From: Aureibaculum algae
GTDB lineage: Bacteria > Bacteroidota > Bacteroidia > Flavobacteriales > Flavobacteriaceae
NCBI RefSeq assembly: GCF_006065315.1
Contig: NZ_CP040749.1
Span: forward strand, 4,858,001 to 4,922,000
DNA length: 64,000 nt
Direction of reading: 5' to 3'
The notes below the pieces were generated by a model. It had not been told where the DNA came from. It worked only from the letters and a program-made list of their open reading frames with translations, and made no database searches. Of the stretch, positions 28,646-39,236 are shown piece by piece; the stretch's first letter is position 1, and each line of letters begins with the position of its first letter. The position numbers were made by a program, and so were the translations under genes.

Positions 28646-29182
28646 ATGAGGAAATTAAAAAACAGCGAGCTAGATCGATTAAATACCAACGAATTCAAAG
28701 AAGCCTCTAAGACACCATTAATTGTTATACTTGATAATATCAGGAGCTTAAATAATATTGGCTCGGTGTTTAGAACGTCTGATGCCTTTCTTGTTGAAAA
28801 AATTTACCTCTGCGGTATTACCGCACAACCACCACATAAAGACATTCATAAAACAGCCTTAGGAGCGACAGATACTGTTGACTGGGAGCATGCAGAAGAT
28901 ACGTTGACACTTATTGAAAAATTAAAAAGTGAAAATGTTGAAATTGCATCTATCGAACAAGCCGAAAACAGTATTGAACTTCAAAATTTTACACCTGTAA
29001 AAGGAAAAAAATTAGCTGTTATTTTAGGTAACGAAGTTAAAGGCGTACAACAAGCTGTTGTCTCCGCATCAGACTACTGTCTTGAAATTCCACAATATGG
29101 CACCAAACATTCCTTAAATATTTCGGTAACTTGTGGAGTCGTTTTATGGGATTTATTCAATAAAATAGAAAAGAGATCATAG
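28646..29182 (+). CDS. TrmH/SpoU-family RNA 2'-O-methyltransferase
   Basis: 178 residues of the SPOUT class. Motif 1 is NNIGSVFRTSDAF (Asn and Arg for ribose methylation), motif 2 is LAVILGNEVKGV and motif 3 is LEIPQYGTKHSLNISVTCGVVLWDL, which together form the trefoil-knot SAM site. The lack of an N-terminal L7Ae-like domain points to a tRNA (TrmH/TrmL-like) rather than an rRNA enzyme, but the target base is not decided. It is divergent from mutS. Confidence 0.9.
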   Translation: MRKLKNSELDRLNTNEFKEASKTPLIVILDNIRSLNNIGSVFRTSDAFLVEKIYLCGITAQPPHKDIHKTALGATDTVDWEHAEDTLTLIEKLKSENVEIASIEQAENSIELQNFTPVKGKKLAVILGNEVKGVQQAVVSASDYCLEIPQYGTKHSLNISVTCGVVLWDLFNKIEKRS

Positions 29183-29228
29183 TCATTATATATTTTCTTA
29201 AACCTCTTTTCTAAAATCTGTTACTATT

Positions 29229-31802
29229 TTACTTCCATTCAAAATCCCCGTTTTCTATAGACCAATCGTTTCCGAAAAAACCTGCACATTTTACAGCATC
29301 AATACCCTCATTGAGCACTTGACTATCAAAAAGTAGAACATCAGGAAAGGTTGTTCCATTCACCATATAATGATTAGCGTAAGTCGCTTTCATACCTTCA
29401 TCTCCTGTGGCAGTGACTACACCAACGCTTGCAAAATTACTATCTTTTCTTGCTGTAGTAAAGTACATTCCCCATAGGTTTCCTATCAGTTTTTTTCCTC
29501 CAAAATCAACTTCATTATTTTTAACTTGAATCGGACTGTCTTTTAGCAATAATTTCCAAGCTACATTAGTGTCTTTATTTCCATAAATGATAACATTTCT
29601 ATCGGCATATTTTTTTAAAGAAAAATCAGTGTCTTTTATCATTTCTACATTTCCGTTTGCACGATAATAAAAAGTTTCAGCATCAAAAAGAGCTTTGTGG
29701 TAATTCCATTCATTTTCAGAAGCATTACCTTTTGTACCGTATACGAAAACCACATTATTTCTAAAAGCATCTTTAAATCCCCCATTTCTATGTGGTCCTT
29801 TTTCGCTTAAAGAAGGTACCGTAGTTGTTTTCCAATTACCGTTCTCTTTTTTAAAGTAATTCTTATTTTTAGCAGTAATTTCTAATGCTTCACCATCAAG
29901 CGTTAGTGTATTTATTGTGTCAGATAATGTTGACAAATCAACTTCTAAAAGGGCAACATTATTAGTATTGATATTAAAACCTTTTTCCTTTGACATATCA
30001 AAAGAACTAACTTCAAATGGTTTTTCTTGTTGATAGATAGTTATAAAATTAGCGGTTGCCGAAACTCCTGGTGATCCGGTATAAAATTCTAACTTTTTCA
30101 CATCTTCATCCTTTTTAATAGTCCGTTGTTTGAAAAAATCAAAAATTGGAGCCCAATCTACACTGTGATTTCCATACCAATGGGTACCATCAGGATATTC
30201 ATAATATGTAAAATCATTATGAAATTTTCCCAAACGCTCTCGCATTTGTCTTGCAATAATAGTTGGCACTACATTATCCTTTTCGCCATGTAAAATGTAA
30301 ACACCGCTTTGCAAATAATTACGTTCCAATTTTAGAGTTCTACTTGGAGTGCCCGCTCTTTCAATAATATTTTCTAAAGGCGTATTTATAGATTGTAATT
30401 TCATTCGTTCTACAGTTTTTGGCGATAGCCCAACACGCTTCAATTGTTCTGGTGTCATTTCTAACATTCGTTTCGTAAAACCATCACGATAGGCCAATAA
30501 ATCAGGATAACCTGCACATGGAGCAATAGCAGCAAATTTATCAGGATAGGTAGCTCCTAAATACCAAGTACCATGTCCACCCATTGAATGACCCGTTAAA
30601 TAAATTTTACTGTCATCTGGATTATAAATAGTTGTTGCATCTGCTAAAACTTCCAAAGCATCTAATCTCCCCCAATCTTCCCAGGCAAAGCCAAATGGAC
30701 GACGATTAGTAGGGGCTACTAAATTTCCCCAATCTTTTTGTTGATACGCGTTCGCCTGATTTACGGCTTCCACAGACGCACCATGTACCGATAAAAATAA
30801 CGCCTGTGAAGCGTCTCTAGTTGTGGATGGAGCCACACTATAATATTGCACACTACCATCTATTTTACTGATAAAGGTCTTTTTATGATGTTTGTATTTT
30901 GATTTTATTTGAAGTTTTACTGTTTGTTGATCAAGGGCAAGACCTTTACTATTTTTCAACTGCAATTGCATTTCAATGCCTTCTTTGGAAACCTCTAGTG
31001 GTGATGAAGCAAAAGTAAAGGGTACTTTCTGCACTGACAACGGTGGAATATTAGTAATACTAGTTTCTAAGTTCTTTTGACCCAATTTGGCATCAATGGT
31101 TGCTTTTTTTATCCAATTTTCAGTAGCATTTATAACCCTAATAGCTCCTTTATATTCCATATCCTCTTCAGACTGAACATCAGGCAACGTCATATCTCTT
31201 GTCGTAAATTGCACCCCAGTACTAGGTGTTATTAACCTTGCCCTTATTCTTGGAAAACGCCCCACTTTCAACACAAAAACATTCTCTCCTTTTTTTAATT
31301 TTATAGGGATAAGACTATAACCAAAATCATAATGGTCACCTTCATGCGGAAAACCATTAACTAAAGCCAATGAATGACCAGAAGCTTCAAAAAGTACTAT
31401 TTTTTCAGCATTGGATCTATAAGATAAATACACATAAGACGATCGTAAACTACGATCAGAAAAACTACTTGAACTATCAACTTTAATTGCTTTCCACTGT
31501 AACTGTTCGCCTAGATAATCAATATCAAAAGCAGCCTCTTTTTTAGCTCTATACTCGGTATTACTTAGAAACCGTTCAAAAACAGGATCATTAGGAAAAG
31601 AGGAAGATTCGAACCCAAAACGTGGCATTTGTAGTGCCAATCCTGTTTTAAAAACATGTAACACCTTGCCTTCGCTAACTTCATTGATTTTTTCTTTACC
31701 AAAGTACTCCACTATGTTACCCGTTTTTTGGGCGTTAGAAATACTTAATGTAAAAGCTAAAACTAATGTAACAACCAATTTTATTTGTGTAAATATTTTC
31801 AT
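29229..31802 (-). CDS. Secreted prolyl-oligopeptidase-type serine hydrolase
   Basis: 857 residues with a signal peptide (ending about SNAQ). The N-terminal ~300 residues are beta-rich. They are followed by an S9-like alpha/beta-hydrolase domain with LTGHSMGGHGTWYLGATYP (nucleophile Ser), LHGEKDNVVPTIIARQM (acid) and YPDGTHWYGN (His). About 280 further residues follow the hydrolase domain (from KDEDVKKLEFYTGSPG), again beta-rich. It is probably a periplasmic or outer-membrane-associated peptidase or esterase. It is a single gene, convergent with the SPOUT methyltransferase gene. Confidence 0.85.
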   Translation of the reverse strand: MKIFTQIKLVVTLVLAFTLSISNAQKTGNIVEYFGKEKINEVSEGKVLHVFKTGLALQMPRFGFESSSFPNDPVFERFLSNTEYRAKKEAAFDIDYLGEQLQWKAIKVDSSSSFSDRSLRSSYVYLSYRSNAEKIVLFEASGHSLALVNGFPHEGDHYDFGYSLIPIKLKKGENVFVLKVGRFPRIRARLITPSTGVQFTTRDMTLPDVQSEEDMEYKGAIRVINATENWIKKATIDAKLGQKNLETSITNIPPLSVQKVPFTFASSPLEVSKEGIEMQLQLKNSKGLALDQQTVKLQIKSKYKHHKKTFISKIDGSVQYYSVAPSTTRDASQALFLSVHGASVEAVNQANAYQQKDWGNLVAPTNRRPFGFAWEDWGRLDALEVLADATTIYNPDDSKIYLTGHSMGGHGTWYLGATYPDKFAAIAPCAGYPDLLAYRDGFTKRMLEMTPEQLKRVGLSPKTVERMKLQSINTPLENIIERAGTPSRTLKLERNYLQSGVYILHGEKDNVVPTIIARQMRERLGKFHNDFTYYEYPDGTHWYGNHSVDWAPIFDFFKQRTIKKDEDVKKLEFYTGSPGVSATANFITIYQQEKPFEVSSFDMSKEKGFNINTNNVALLEVDLSTLSDTINTLTLDGEALEITAKNKNYFKKENGNWKTTTVPSLSEKGPHRNGGFKDAFRNNVVFVYGTKGNASENEWNYHKALFDAETFYYRANGNVEMIKDTDFSLKKYADRNVIIYGNKDTNVAWKLLLKDSPIQVKNNEVDFGGKKLIGNLWGMYFTTARKDSNFASVGVVTATGDEGMKATYANHYMVNGTTFPDVLLFDSQVLNEGIDAVKCAGFFGNDWSIENGDFEWK

Positions 31803-31958
31803 TTATTCTAGAATTAAATTTAATACCTCGAAATTATTAATAATTATAATTTTGCCGTAATTTTTTAGACCAAGAGCAAGTTCTCTATGTCGAAAGAATA
31901 TTTTACCATATCTACTCTAAATAATCTCAGAAATTCTTTAAACCCAATAGTAAATCAT

Positions 31959-31966
31959 TAAATTTG
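31959..31966 (+). promoter_or_regulatory. -7 promoter box for aspS
   Basis: TAAATTTG, an exact TAnnTTTG match, ends 18 nt before the aspS ATG at 31985. It rules out the in-frame TTG at 31964, which lies inside the box. Confidence 0.6.
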
Positions 31967-31984
31967 CACTTCAATTTTTTTACA

Positions 31985-33730
31985 ATGTATAGAAGTCATA
32001 ATTGTGGTGAATTAACATCATCAAATATTAATAATGAAGTTACCCTTTCTGGATGGGTTCAAAAAGTACGTGATAAAGGATTTATGATTTGGGTAGATTT
32101 ACGTGATAGATACGGAATTACCCAACTTATTTTTGATGAAGAACGTACTTCAAAATTAATTTTAGATCAAGCTCAAAAATTAGGGCGAGAATTTGTAATC
32201 CAAGTAAAAGGGAACGTAATTGAACGAGCTTCTAAAAATCCAAATATTCCAACAGGTGAAATTGAAATACTAGTTTCTGAATTGACCGTGCTAAATGAAG
32301 CCTTATTACCTCCATTTACTATTGAAGACAAAACGGATGGTGGTGAAGAATTAAGAATGAAATATCGCTACTTAGATATTCGAAGAAATCCTGTAAAAGA
32401 AAAATTAATTTTTCGTGCTAAAGTGGCTCATGAAGTTAGAAACTACTTATCAAAACAAGATTTTATAGAGGTAGAAACTCCATATTTAATAAAATCAACA
32501 CCAGAAGGTGCACGTGATTTTGTTGTTCCTTCTAGAATGAACGAAGGTCAATTTTATGCTTTACCTCAGAGTCCCCAAACTTTCAAGCAATTGTTAATGG
32601 TAGGAGGTTTAGATAAGTATTTCCAGATTGTAAAATGCTTTCGCGATGAAGATTTACGTGCCGATAGACAACCTGAATTTACACAGATAGACTGTGAAAT
32701 GGCTTTTGTTGAACAAGAAGATATCTTAGATGCTTTTGAAGGATTAACCCGCCATTTATTAAAAGAAATTAATGATGTTGATGTAGAAAAGTTTCCTAGA
32801 ATGACGTTTGATGATGCCATGAAAAAATATGGTAACGACAAACCTGATATCCGTTTTGGTATGGAGTTTGGCGAACTAAATGAAGTGGCTCAACATAAAG
32901 AATTTAACGTTTTTAATCAAGCAGAATTAGTAGTTGCCATTGCAGTTCCTGGAGGGAATAGTTACACGAGAAAAGAAATTGACAAACTAACAGACTGGGT
33001 TAAACGCCCACAAGTTGGTGCTTTAGGAATGGTATATGTACGCTGTAATGAAGACGGCACTTATAAATCATCTGTTGACAAATTTTACGACCAAGAAGAT
33101 TTAGCTAAATGGGCGGAAGCTACTGGAGCGAAAGCAGGCGATTTAATTTGTGTTCTTTCTGGACAAACAAATAAAGTGAGAGCACAACTGAGTGCTTTAC
33201 GAATGGAATTGGCAGAACGTTTAGGTTTACGTAACCCAAAACAATTTGCACCATTATGGGTAGTTGATTTTCCTCTATTGGAATGGGATGAAGAAACAGA
33301 ACGTTTCCATGCTATGCACCACCCGTTTACATCACCAAAACCTGAAGATATTAAATTATTAGATTCTGATCCTGCAAAAGTTAGAGCCAATGCTTACGAT
33401 TTGGTTTTAAATGGTAATGAAATAGGAGGTGGATCTATAAGAATACACGATAAAACAACACAATCTTTAATGTTTGACCATTTAGGGTTTACCAAAGAGG
33501 AAGCAAAAGAACAATTTGGTTTCTTAATGAATGCTTTTGAATATGGTGCCCCGCCACATGGTGGTATAGCCTTTGGCTTGGACAGACTGGTTGCTATTTT
33601 AGGCGGACAAGAAACCATTCGTGATTTTATTGCGTTCCCTAAAAATAACTCAGGTAGAGATGTAATGATTGATGCTCCGGCACCAATTGATGAATCTCAA
33701 TTAAAAGAGCTTAATTTGAAATTAAGATAG
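31985..33730 (+). CDS. aspS: Aspartyl-tRNA synthetase
   Basis: 581 residues from [13 protein letters not shown] at 31985. The N-terminal OB-fold anticodon-binding domain ([30 protein letters not shown]) is of bacterial type. The class II catalytic core has [24 protein letters not shown] motif 2 (FIEVETP...), [41 protein letters not shown], and motif 3 [10 protein letters not shown]. The bacterial GAD insertion domain (about 290-410) is present. It charges tRNA-Asp; whether it also charges tRNA-Asn cannot be told here. Start chosen from the promoter position. Confidence 0.96.
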   Translation: MYRSHNCGELTSSNINNEVTLSGWVQKVRDKGFMIWVDLRDRYGITQLIFDEERTSKLILDQAQKLGREFVIQVKGNVIERASKNPNIPTGEIEILVSELTVLNEALLPPFTIEDKTDGGEELRMKYRYLDIRRNPVKEKLIFRAKVAHEVRNYLSKQDFIEVETPYLIKSTPEGARDFVVPSRMNEGQFYALPQSPQTFKQLLMVGGLDKYFQIVKCFRDEDLRADRQPEFTQIDCEMAFVEQEDILDAFEGLTRHLLKEINDVDVEKFPRMTFDDAMKKYGNDKPDIRFGMEFGELNEVAQHKEFNVFNQAELVVAIAVPGGNSYTRKEIDKLTDWVKRPQVGALGMVYVRCNEDGTYKSSVDKFYDQEDLAKWAEATGAKAGDLICVLSGQTNKVRAQLSALRMELAERLGLRNPKQFAPLWVVDFPLLEWDEETERFHAMHHPFTSPKPEDIKLLDSDPAKVRANAYDLVLNGNEIGGGSIRIHDKTTQSLMFDHLGFTKEEAKEQFGFLMNAFEYGAPPHGGIAFGLDRLVAILGGQETIRDFIAFPKNNSGRDVMIDAPAPIDESQLKELNLKLR

Positions 33731-33749
33731 CTCTATCATAAATTAAAAA

Positions 33750-35543
33750 ATGTCAAGCCCATTAAAAATAGTATTACGTAAATTCTTAATTTGGAGATAC
33801 AAGCACATCCCCGAAAAACAGTTTATATACATACTAAGTGCAGTCATTGGTTTATTGGCAGGTCTCGTTGCCGTAACTATTAAGAATTTAGTACATTTAA
33901 TTCAGAATTTACTAGAAGGACAGTTTATAAAAGATTTACATCAGGCCTTTTATTTTATATTCCCATTAATTGGTTTGTTACTCGTTCTAATTATAAAAAG
34001 GAAGCTAATTAAAAAAAAGATAGGGCATGGAATTCCTTCCACCCTATTCGCAATTTCAAAACAAAAAGGGTTGATGCCAAGACATCAAATGTGGGCCTCT
34101 TTAATTTTGGCTCCATTAACGGTTGGTTTTGGTGGTTCTGTGGGGTTAGAAGGCCCAACAGTAGCAACTTCTGCCGCAATAGGTTCTAATACAGCAAGAT
34201 TATTTCATTTAAATCAAACAACAAGAACATTGTTAATTGGAGCAGCTGCGGCTGGAGCAATGGCATCAATATTTAAAGCTCCTATTACCGCCATTGTATT
34301 TGCTGTTGAAATATTTAGTTTAGAATTAACTATGGCATCTATGATACCGCTTTTGATAGCTTCAATTTGTGCGGTATTAACCTCTTATTTCTTTTTTGGA
34401 AATGATGTATTGTTACATTTTACTTTACAAGAATCTTTTAGTTTTAAGGACGTATTATTCTATATATTACTCGGTGTAATCTCTGCATCGGTTTCTGTCT
34501 ATTTCAGTAAAATTTATTTCAGACTGAACACTTTCTTTAGATCCATTACCAATTTATATAAGAGATTAATAGTTGGTGGAGTTTTATTAGGAGTTATCAT
34601 TTATTTTGTACCTCCACTTTTTGGTGAAGGCTATGAAACCATCAACAATATTCTAAGAGGAGACATAGATCCTGTTTTAGTTAATAATATATTTCATACA
34701 GCCACAGATAGTACATGGATTATCATAACACTGCTAATTGGTTTGGTAATTTTTAAAGTGGTGGCCACTTCTTTTACTTTTGGAGCTGGTGGCGTGGGCG
34801 GTATTTTTGGTCCAACACTTTTTACAGGAAGCGTTACGGGTTATGTATTTGCCCTTATTATCAATCATACTAATTTGTTTGTACACCAGTTATCATTAAC
34901 TAATTTTGCTATGGTCGGTATGGCTGGATTAATGGCTGGTATTTTGCACGCCCCATTGACAGCGATTTTCTTAATTGCGGAAATCACTGGTGGATACGAA
35001 TTATTTGTACCATTAATGATTGTTTCGTCTATATCTTATATTATTGCTAAAAAATATGTTCCACATAATATTTACCATAAACAATTGGCAGAAAGAGGTC
35101 AATTAATTACGCACGATAAAGATAAAAATGTTTTAATGATGTTAGACTTGGATAAAATTATTGAAACAAATTTTATTCTTCTTTATCCTCAAATGACGTT
35201 AAGAGAAGTAGTAACTAAAGCCGTTGCGAAGTCATCAAGAAATCACTTTCCTGTTGTAGATGAAGACAATCAGTTTTTAGGAATATTAACCTTAAACGAT
35301 ATTAGAAGTATCATGTTTGATAGTAAACTATATGACACCGTCACTGTTGAGAGTTTAATGCGTAGTGCTCCAGATATTATCTATTATGAAAAGCATACTA
35401 CAGAAGATATTTTAAATAAATTTAAATCTTCAGGTGCTTGGAATTTAGTGGTTATCAAAGAAGGTAAATACTTTGGTTTTATTTCTAAATCAAGATTATT
35501 AACTGCTTATAGGCAGACTTTAATAAATGTAACATCAATATAA
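33750..35543 (+). CDS. ClC-family chloride transporter with CBS domain pair
   Basis: 597 residues with about ten or more membrane segments, then two CBS domains (about 470-590, MTLREVVTKAVAKSSRNHFPVVDEDNQFLGIL and VESLMRSAPDIIYYEKHTTEDIL). The selectivity regions are GHGIPSTLFA and GGSVGLEGPTV, where E134 is the gating glutamate, and GGVGGIFGPTLFTG. Retention of this Glu suggests a Cl-/H+ exchanger or gated channel rather than an ungated form. The CBS pair may sense adenine nucleotides. It begins 19 bp after aspS and is probably co-transcribed, ending at a terminator hairpin. Confidence 0.9.
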   Translation: MSSPLKIVLRKFLIWRYKHIPEKQFIYILSAVIGLLAGLVAVTIKNLVHLIQNLLEGQFIKDLHQAFYFIFPLIGLLLVLIIKRKLIKKKIGHGIPSTLFAISKQKGLMPRHQMWASLILAPLTVGFGGSVGLEGPTVATSAAIGSNTARLFHLNQTTRTLLIGAAAAGAMASIFKAPITAIVFAVEIFSLELTMASMIPLLIASICAVLTSYFFFGNDVLLHFTLQESFSFKDVLFYILLGVISASVSVYFSKIYFRLNTFFRSITNLYKRLIVGGVLLGVIIYFVPPLFGEGYETINNILRGDIDPVLVNNIFHTATDSTWIIITLLIGLVIFKVVATSFTFGAGGVGGIFGPTLFTGSVTGYVFALIINHTNLFVHQLSLTNFAMVGMAGLMAGILHAPLTAIFLIAEITGGYELFVPLMIVSSISYIIAKKYVPHNIYHKQLAERGQLITHDKDKNVLMMLDLDKIIETNFILLYPQMTLREVVTKAVAKSSRNHFPVVDEDNQFLGILTLNDIRSIMFDSKLYDTVTVESLMRSAPDIIYYEKHTTEDILNKFKSSGAWNLVVIKEGKYFGFISKSRLLTAYRQTLINVTSI

Positions 35544-35545
35544 AA

Positions 35546-35582
35546 AAATCCCTTTGAGTAAATAATCTACTTAAAGGGATTT
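35546..35582. terminator. Bidirectional terminator between the ClC and S41 peptidase genes
   Basis: AAATCCCTTT...AGTA pairs with TACT...AAAGGGATTT, a strong stem. A-rich sequence lies on the left and T-rich sequence on the right, so it works in both orientations. It is immediately after the ClC stop and 25 bp after the convergent peptidase stop. Confidence 0.75.
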
Positions 35583-35607
35583 AATTTTTATAATAAAAGG
35601 AATTAAA

Positions 35608-37740
35608 TTAATTCTTTACCAAAGGTTTTTCAGTTCTAATTTTTAGATCGGCAGCTATATTTAAAGCTTCTTCAATATAAATATCTTTACTTAAGTTTTT
35701 GTGCCAAACCTCACGTTTCTTAGCCAAAAGAGAATCTTGTTTAAACAACTCTAATTCATAGGGCAGTGACGTAAAACTCAGGTTATTTTTATATTCATAA
35801 AGACTTTTAAATCGATTACCTTCCTCTTCTCTATTTTTTAAATCTTCATTATATTTTTTATAACTCAAATAAACTTTAGTATCGTCTTGACCTTCTTTTA
35901 ACCATTTAGCATTACTATCAATCAGTTTAAACTGTTCATTTTCAGCAATACGTTTTTTACTATTATTTATTACATCATCAAAATTTGAATAGCCATTCCA
36001 TACTTTATAGTCGGCACTTGCTATTTTATCCCATTTCAATGAGGTTGGTTCATCTCGTTCTCCAATTTTTAAATATGCATATCTATCCGGCAAAGCAACA
36101 TCAGAAACCACTCCTTTAAGCTGAGTAGAGCCACCATTTATTCTATAAAATTTTTGAATTGTCAGTTTCAATGCTCCTAAATCTTTAGGATAATCAAAGT
36201 ATCTGTTAAGTGCCATATAGTTCTGTACAGTACCTTTTCCATAACTTTGCTTACTACCAATAATTACGGCTCTATTATAATCTTGCATCGCAGCTGCAAA
36301 AATTTCTGAAGCAGATGCTGATAATTCATTTACAATAATTACCAGTGGTTTATTCCATTGAATTTTATAATCTTCATCTGAACGAATTTTTGGTTCGCCA
36401 TCTTTATATTTTACTTGAACAATAGGCCCTTCTTCAATAAATAACCCTGCAATATCAATTGCTGTATCTAAAGAGCCACCGCCATTATTTCGTAAATCAA
36501 TAACTAAAGCTTCAACATTCTCTTTATTTAATCTTTCTACCTCAAGTGCCATATCTGTAGCTGAGTTTCTAAAATTTCTTTCGCTAAAATCTATATAGAA
36601 TTTTGGCAAATCAATAACTCCAAGTTTTCTATTGCCCATTTCTACAACACTCGTTTTGGCAAAAGTTTCTTCAAGCTCAATAACATCCCTTATAATAGGA
36701 ATAATCTTAACTGAACCGTCCAGCTTTTTAACGGTAAGCCTTACTTCTGTACCTTTTTTACCTTTTATAAATTCTATAGCATCATCTAAACGCATTCCAA
36801 CAATATCTAATGGCTCGCCATCAGCTTGTGCTACTTTAGTAATTATATCACCAACTTCTAAATTTCCATCTCTCCAAGCTGGTCCTCCAGAAACAAGTTC
36901 ATCGACACGGGTATACTCACCTTTTCGTTGTAATCTAGCACCAATTCCTTCAATTTTACCTGACATTTCACTATCAAATTTCTTTTTGGTTCTTGGAGCA
37001 AAATAGGTTGTATGAGGGTCAAATTCTGTAGAAATACTATTTATAAAAATAGAATACCAATCTTCATCATCCTCTTCATCTTTATATTCAAAAAACTCTT
37101 CCATGCTTTTCAATGTAGCTTCTCTAGCCTCAACTTCTAGCTCCGCAAAAGTTTTCACTTCAGCTTTAGGGTCTTCTTTTTGCTTATCTTCTTGTGCTTC
37201 AATTTTACTGTGTAAACGAGATAATGTTGTTAACTTAAATTGTTTTTGCCAATTGATGATTAATTCTACCTCATTTTTTGGAAAAGCTTTATTTTCATAA
37301 TCAACATCAAAAACTTCATCCTTATTAAAGTCAAACGGATGTTTTAAAATTTCCTTATAAAACCCTTTTGCTTCTTGAACGCGTTGTAAATATTTTGAAG
37401 TTACAATCCGATAAAAGGATAGGTCTTCTTTTTTTATTTGATCATCTAACTGAAGTTTATATTTTTCAAATATCTTAAGGTCTTCTTGAGTAAAAAATCG
37501 CTTTGCAGGATCTAAACCTTCAATAAAATTATTATAAACAGCAGTTGAAAATTCATCATTTATTTCATGTGGCTGATAATGACCTTGCGTTAATGCCGAC
37601 CTTATCAGTCCCAACAATATTTTTTCTTTTTCAGGATCTGGGTTTTGCTTCATATTAAAGCTTAACAATACGCCAGCCAATAAAATTATTGGGAGTATAA
37701 TTTTATAATTCGATTTCATAAAGTTTATTATTTTTTTCAT
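35608..37740 (-). CDS. Carboxy-terminal-processing serine protease (Prc/Tsp, S41)
   Basis: 710 residues. An N-terminal membrane anchor or signal (about 10-30, YKIILPIILLAGVLLSF) is followed by a helical region, a PDZ domain (about 240-330, GIGARLQRKGEYTRVDELVSGGPAWRDGNLEVGD) and the S41 catalytic core. The nucleophile region is LVIIVNELSASASEIFAAA and the general-base Lys is in SKQSYGKGTVQ. A C-terminal DUF3340-like tail follows. It degrades proteins with exposed non-polar C termini in the periplasm. It is a single gene with a 373-bp divergent spacer to surE. Confidence 0.92.
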   Translation of the reverse strand: MKKIINFMKSNYKIILPIILLAGVLLSFNMKQNPDPEKEKILLGLIRSALTQGHYQPHEINDEFSTAVYNNFIEGLDPAKRFFTQEDLKIFEKYKLQLDDQIKKEDLSFYRIVTSKYLQRVQEAKGFYKEILKHPFDFNKDEVFDVDYENKAFPKNEVELIINWQKQFKLTTLSRLHSKIEAQEDKQKEDPKAEVKTFAELEVEAREATLKSMEEFFEYKDEEDDEDWYSIFINSISTEFDPHTTYFAPRTKKKFDSEMSGKIEGIGARLQRKGEYTRVDELVSGGPAWRDGNLEVGDIITKVAQADGEPLDIVGMRLDDAIEFIKGKKGTEVRLTVKKLDGSVKIIPIIRDVIELEETFAKTSVVEMGNRKLGVIDLPKFYIDFSERNFRNSATDMALEVERLNKENVEALVIDLRNNGGGSLDTAIDIAGLFIEEGPIVQVKYKDGEPKIRSDEDYKIQWNKPLVIIVNELSASASEIFAAAMQDYNRAVIIGSKQSYGKGTVQNYMALNRYFDYPKDLGALKLTIQKFYRINGGSTQLKGVVSDVALPDRYAYLKIGERDEPTSLKWDKIASADYKVWNGYSNFDDVINNSKKRIAENEQFKLIDSNAKWLKEGQDDTKVYLSYKKYNEDLKNREEEGNRFKSLYEYKNNLSFTSLPYELELFKQDSLLAKKREVWHKNLSKDIYIEEALNIAADLKIRTEKPLVKN

Positions 37741-38113
37741 TCAGTATATTCAACTAATCTACTAAAATAGTGCCAATAATTTAATTTTTAAAGGATTTAA
37801 CAGATTTTTTGCATTTGATCTTTCTCGATTTAGAGTCAAACTACTTCAAAACGTTTAAATTTAAATTCTGTTATAAAATAAATGTTAAACAATTCGTAAA
37901 GCTATTAATCAACCGATTAAATGCTATTTATTGATTAAAAATTGCTGATTTTTCATCGCTTTTTAACAATTTTAGGAACCTAATTGTACTGTGCAACTCA
38001 TAATAGTAATCAATTGAGCGAAAAATGAATAACTTTTACTTTAATGCAAAATATTTAACCCTGTCCATAATAAAAAAATGGTAGTTTTGTAAAAAAGAGA
38101 ATAATACATATTT
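37741..38113. other. 373-bp intergenic region, AT-rich, promoters only
   Basis: Divergent spacer between the S41 peptidase gene and surE. I see no ORF of note, no RNA fold and no repeat of another part of the window. The only clear element is the TAGTTTTG box for surE at its right end. Confidence 0.5.
38082..38089 (+). promoter_or_regulatory. -7 promoter box for surE
   Basis: TAGTTTTG, an exact TAnnTTTG match, 24 nt before the surE ATG. No -33 TTG at the usual spacing was found. Confidence 0.5.
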
Positions 38114-38884
38114 ATGAGTGAAAGACCTTTAATTTTAATTTGTAATGATGACGGTATTACAGCACCAGGTATAAGAACCTTAATTTCTGTAATGAACGAA
38201 ATTGGCGATGTAGTTGTTGTGGCACCAAATAACCCACAAAGTGGTATGGGGCATGCTATCACAGTAAACACTACCTTAAGATGTAACCCTATTACTATTG
38301 ATGACGGACCACAATTAGAGTACAGTTGTTCTGGTACACCTGCCGACTGTGTTAAAATGGCAGTCAATGAAATATTGAATAAAAAGCCTGACATCTGTGT
38401 TTCTGGAATTAACCACGGTTCTAACGCTTCTTTAAATGTAATTTATTCTGGTACCATGAGTGCTGCAGTAGAAGCGGGTATTGAAGGTATTCCGGCTGTT
38501 GGTTTCTCTTTAATGGATTATAATTGGGATGCTGATTTTGACGCATGTAGAACCTATGTCAAAACAATTGTAAAAAATATCTTGAAAAATGGTTTACCAG
38601 AAGGTGTTGTGCTTAATGTAAACATACCTGACTTAAAAAAAGATGAAATTAAAGGAATCAAAGTATGCAGACAAGCACACGGAAATTGGGAAGAAGTTTT
38701 CGATAAGCGTGTTAGCCCTCAAGGGGAAGATTACTATTGGTTAGCCGGAAAATTTGTAAACCTAGATAAAGGAGAAGATACTGATATGTGGGCATTAGAA
38801 AATGGTTATGTTTCTATGGTGCCTGTTCAGTTTGACATGACAGCACATCATTATATCAAAAATTTGAACACATGGGATCTGTAA
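38114..38884 (+). CDS. surE: 5'/3'-nucleotidase SurE
   Basis: 256 residues. The metal-binding N terminus LICNDDGITAPGI (Asn-Asp-Asp) is present, together with VVAPNNPQSGMGHAITV, SCSGTPADCVKMAV, SGINHGSNASLNVIYSGTMSAAVEA, and the C-terminal DTDMWALENGYVSMVPVQFD. All are SurE hallmarks. It removes phosphate from nucleoside monophosphates, polyphosphate or similar. It is cytoplasmic (no signal). The stop overlaps the start of the next small gene by 13 bp. Confidence 0.95.
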   Translation: MSERPLILICNDDGITAPGIRTLISVMNEIGDVVVVAPNNPQSGMGHAITVNTTLRCNPITIDDGPQLEYSCSGTPADCVKMAVNEILNKKPDICVSGINHGSNASLNVIYSGTMSAAVEAGIEGIPAVGFSLMDYNWDADFDACRTYVKTIVKNILKNGLPEGVVLNVNIPDLKKDEIKGIKVCRQAHGNWEEVFDKRVSPQGEDYYWLAGKFVNLDKGEDTDMWALENGYVSMVPVQFDMTAHHYIKNLNTWDL

Positions 38885-39159
38885 AAAAAGAAATATTTAT
38901 TGGAATCTTAATTGGTTTGGCCGCTACGGCTGGAGGCTTTTATTTATATGTAGAATATGCCCTAGAAGGCACATTTGAAGAATCACTGGCTGTATTAAAA
39001 GAAAATAGTCTTTATGGACAAGTACTGAGTATTGCAGCTATACCAAATCTTATTGCCTTTTTTATATTTATAAAAAAACGGCAAGATTATAGAGCTAGAG
39101 GTGTATTAATTGCAACGTTAATGGTAGCATTACTAATATTGGCAGCTCAGTTTGTTTAA
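38872..39159 (+). CDS. Small two-helix membrane protein of unknown function
   Basis: 95 residues with three hydrophobic stretches (about 8-28 IFIGILIGLAATAGGFYLYV, 50-66 and 75-94). Charged residues lie between them (IKKRQDYRARG). It overlaps the surE 3' end by 13 bp, so it is translated with surE. No motif is recognised. The name reflects at least two confident membrane helices. Confidence 0.7.
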   Translation: MGSVKKEIFIGILIGLAATAGGFYLYVEYALEGTFEESLAVLKENSLYGQVLSIAAIPNLIAFFIFIKKRQDYRARGVLIATLMVALLILAAQFV

Positions 39160-39178
39160 GCGGATGAACACCCCTAAA

Positions 39179-39194
39179 GTCCCCTCAAGGGGAC
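39179..39194. repeat. Short palindromic element, perfect 7-bp stem
   Basis: GTCCCCT-CA-AGGGGAC forms a very stable hairpin, with a preceding ACACCCCTAAA. It lies between convergent genes but no T-tract follows it on either strand. It therefore looks more like a small palindromic repeat than a standard intrinsic terminator. Confidence 0.5.
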
Positions 39195-39236
39195 AATCAT
39201 AACAACTATATTTTCCAGTCCTAATCGAGCTTCTAC

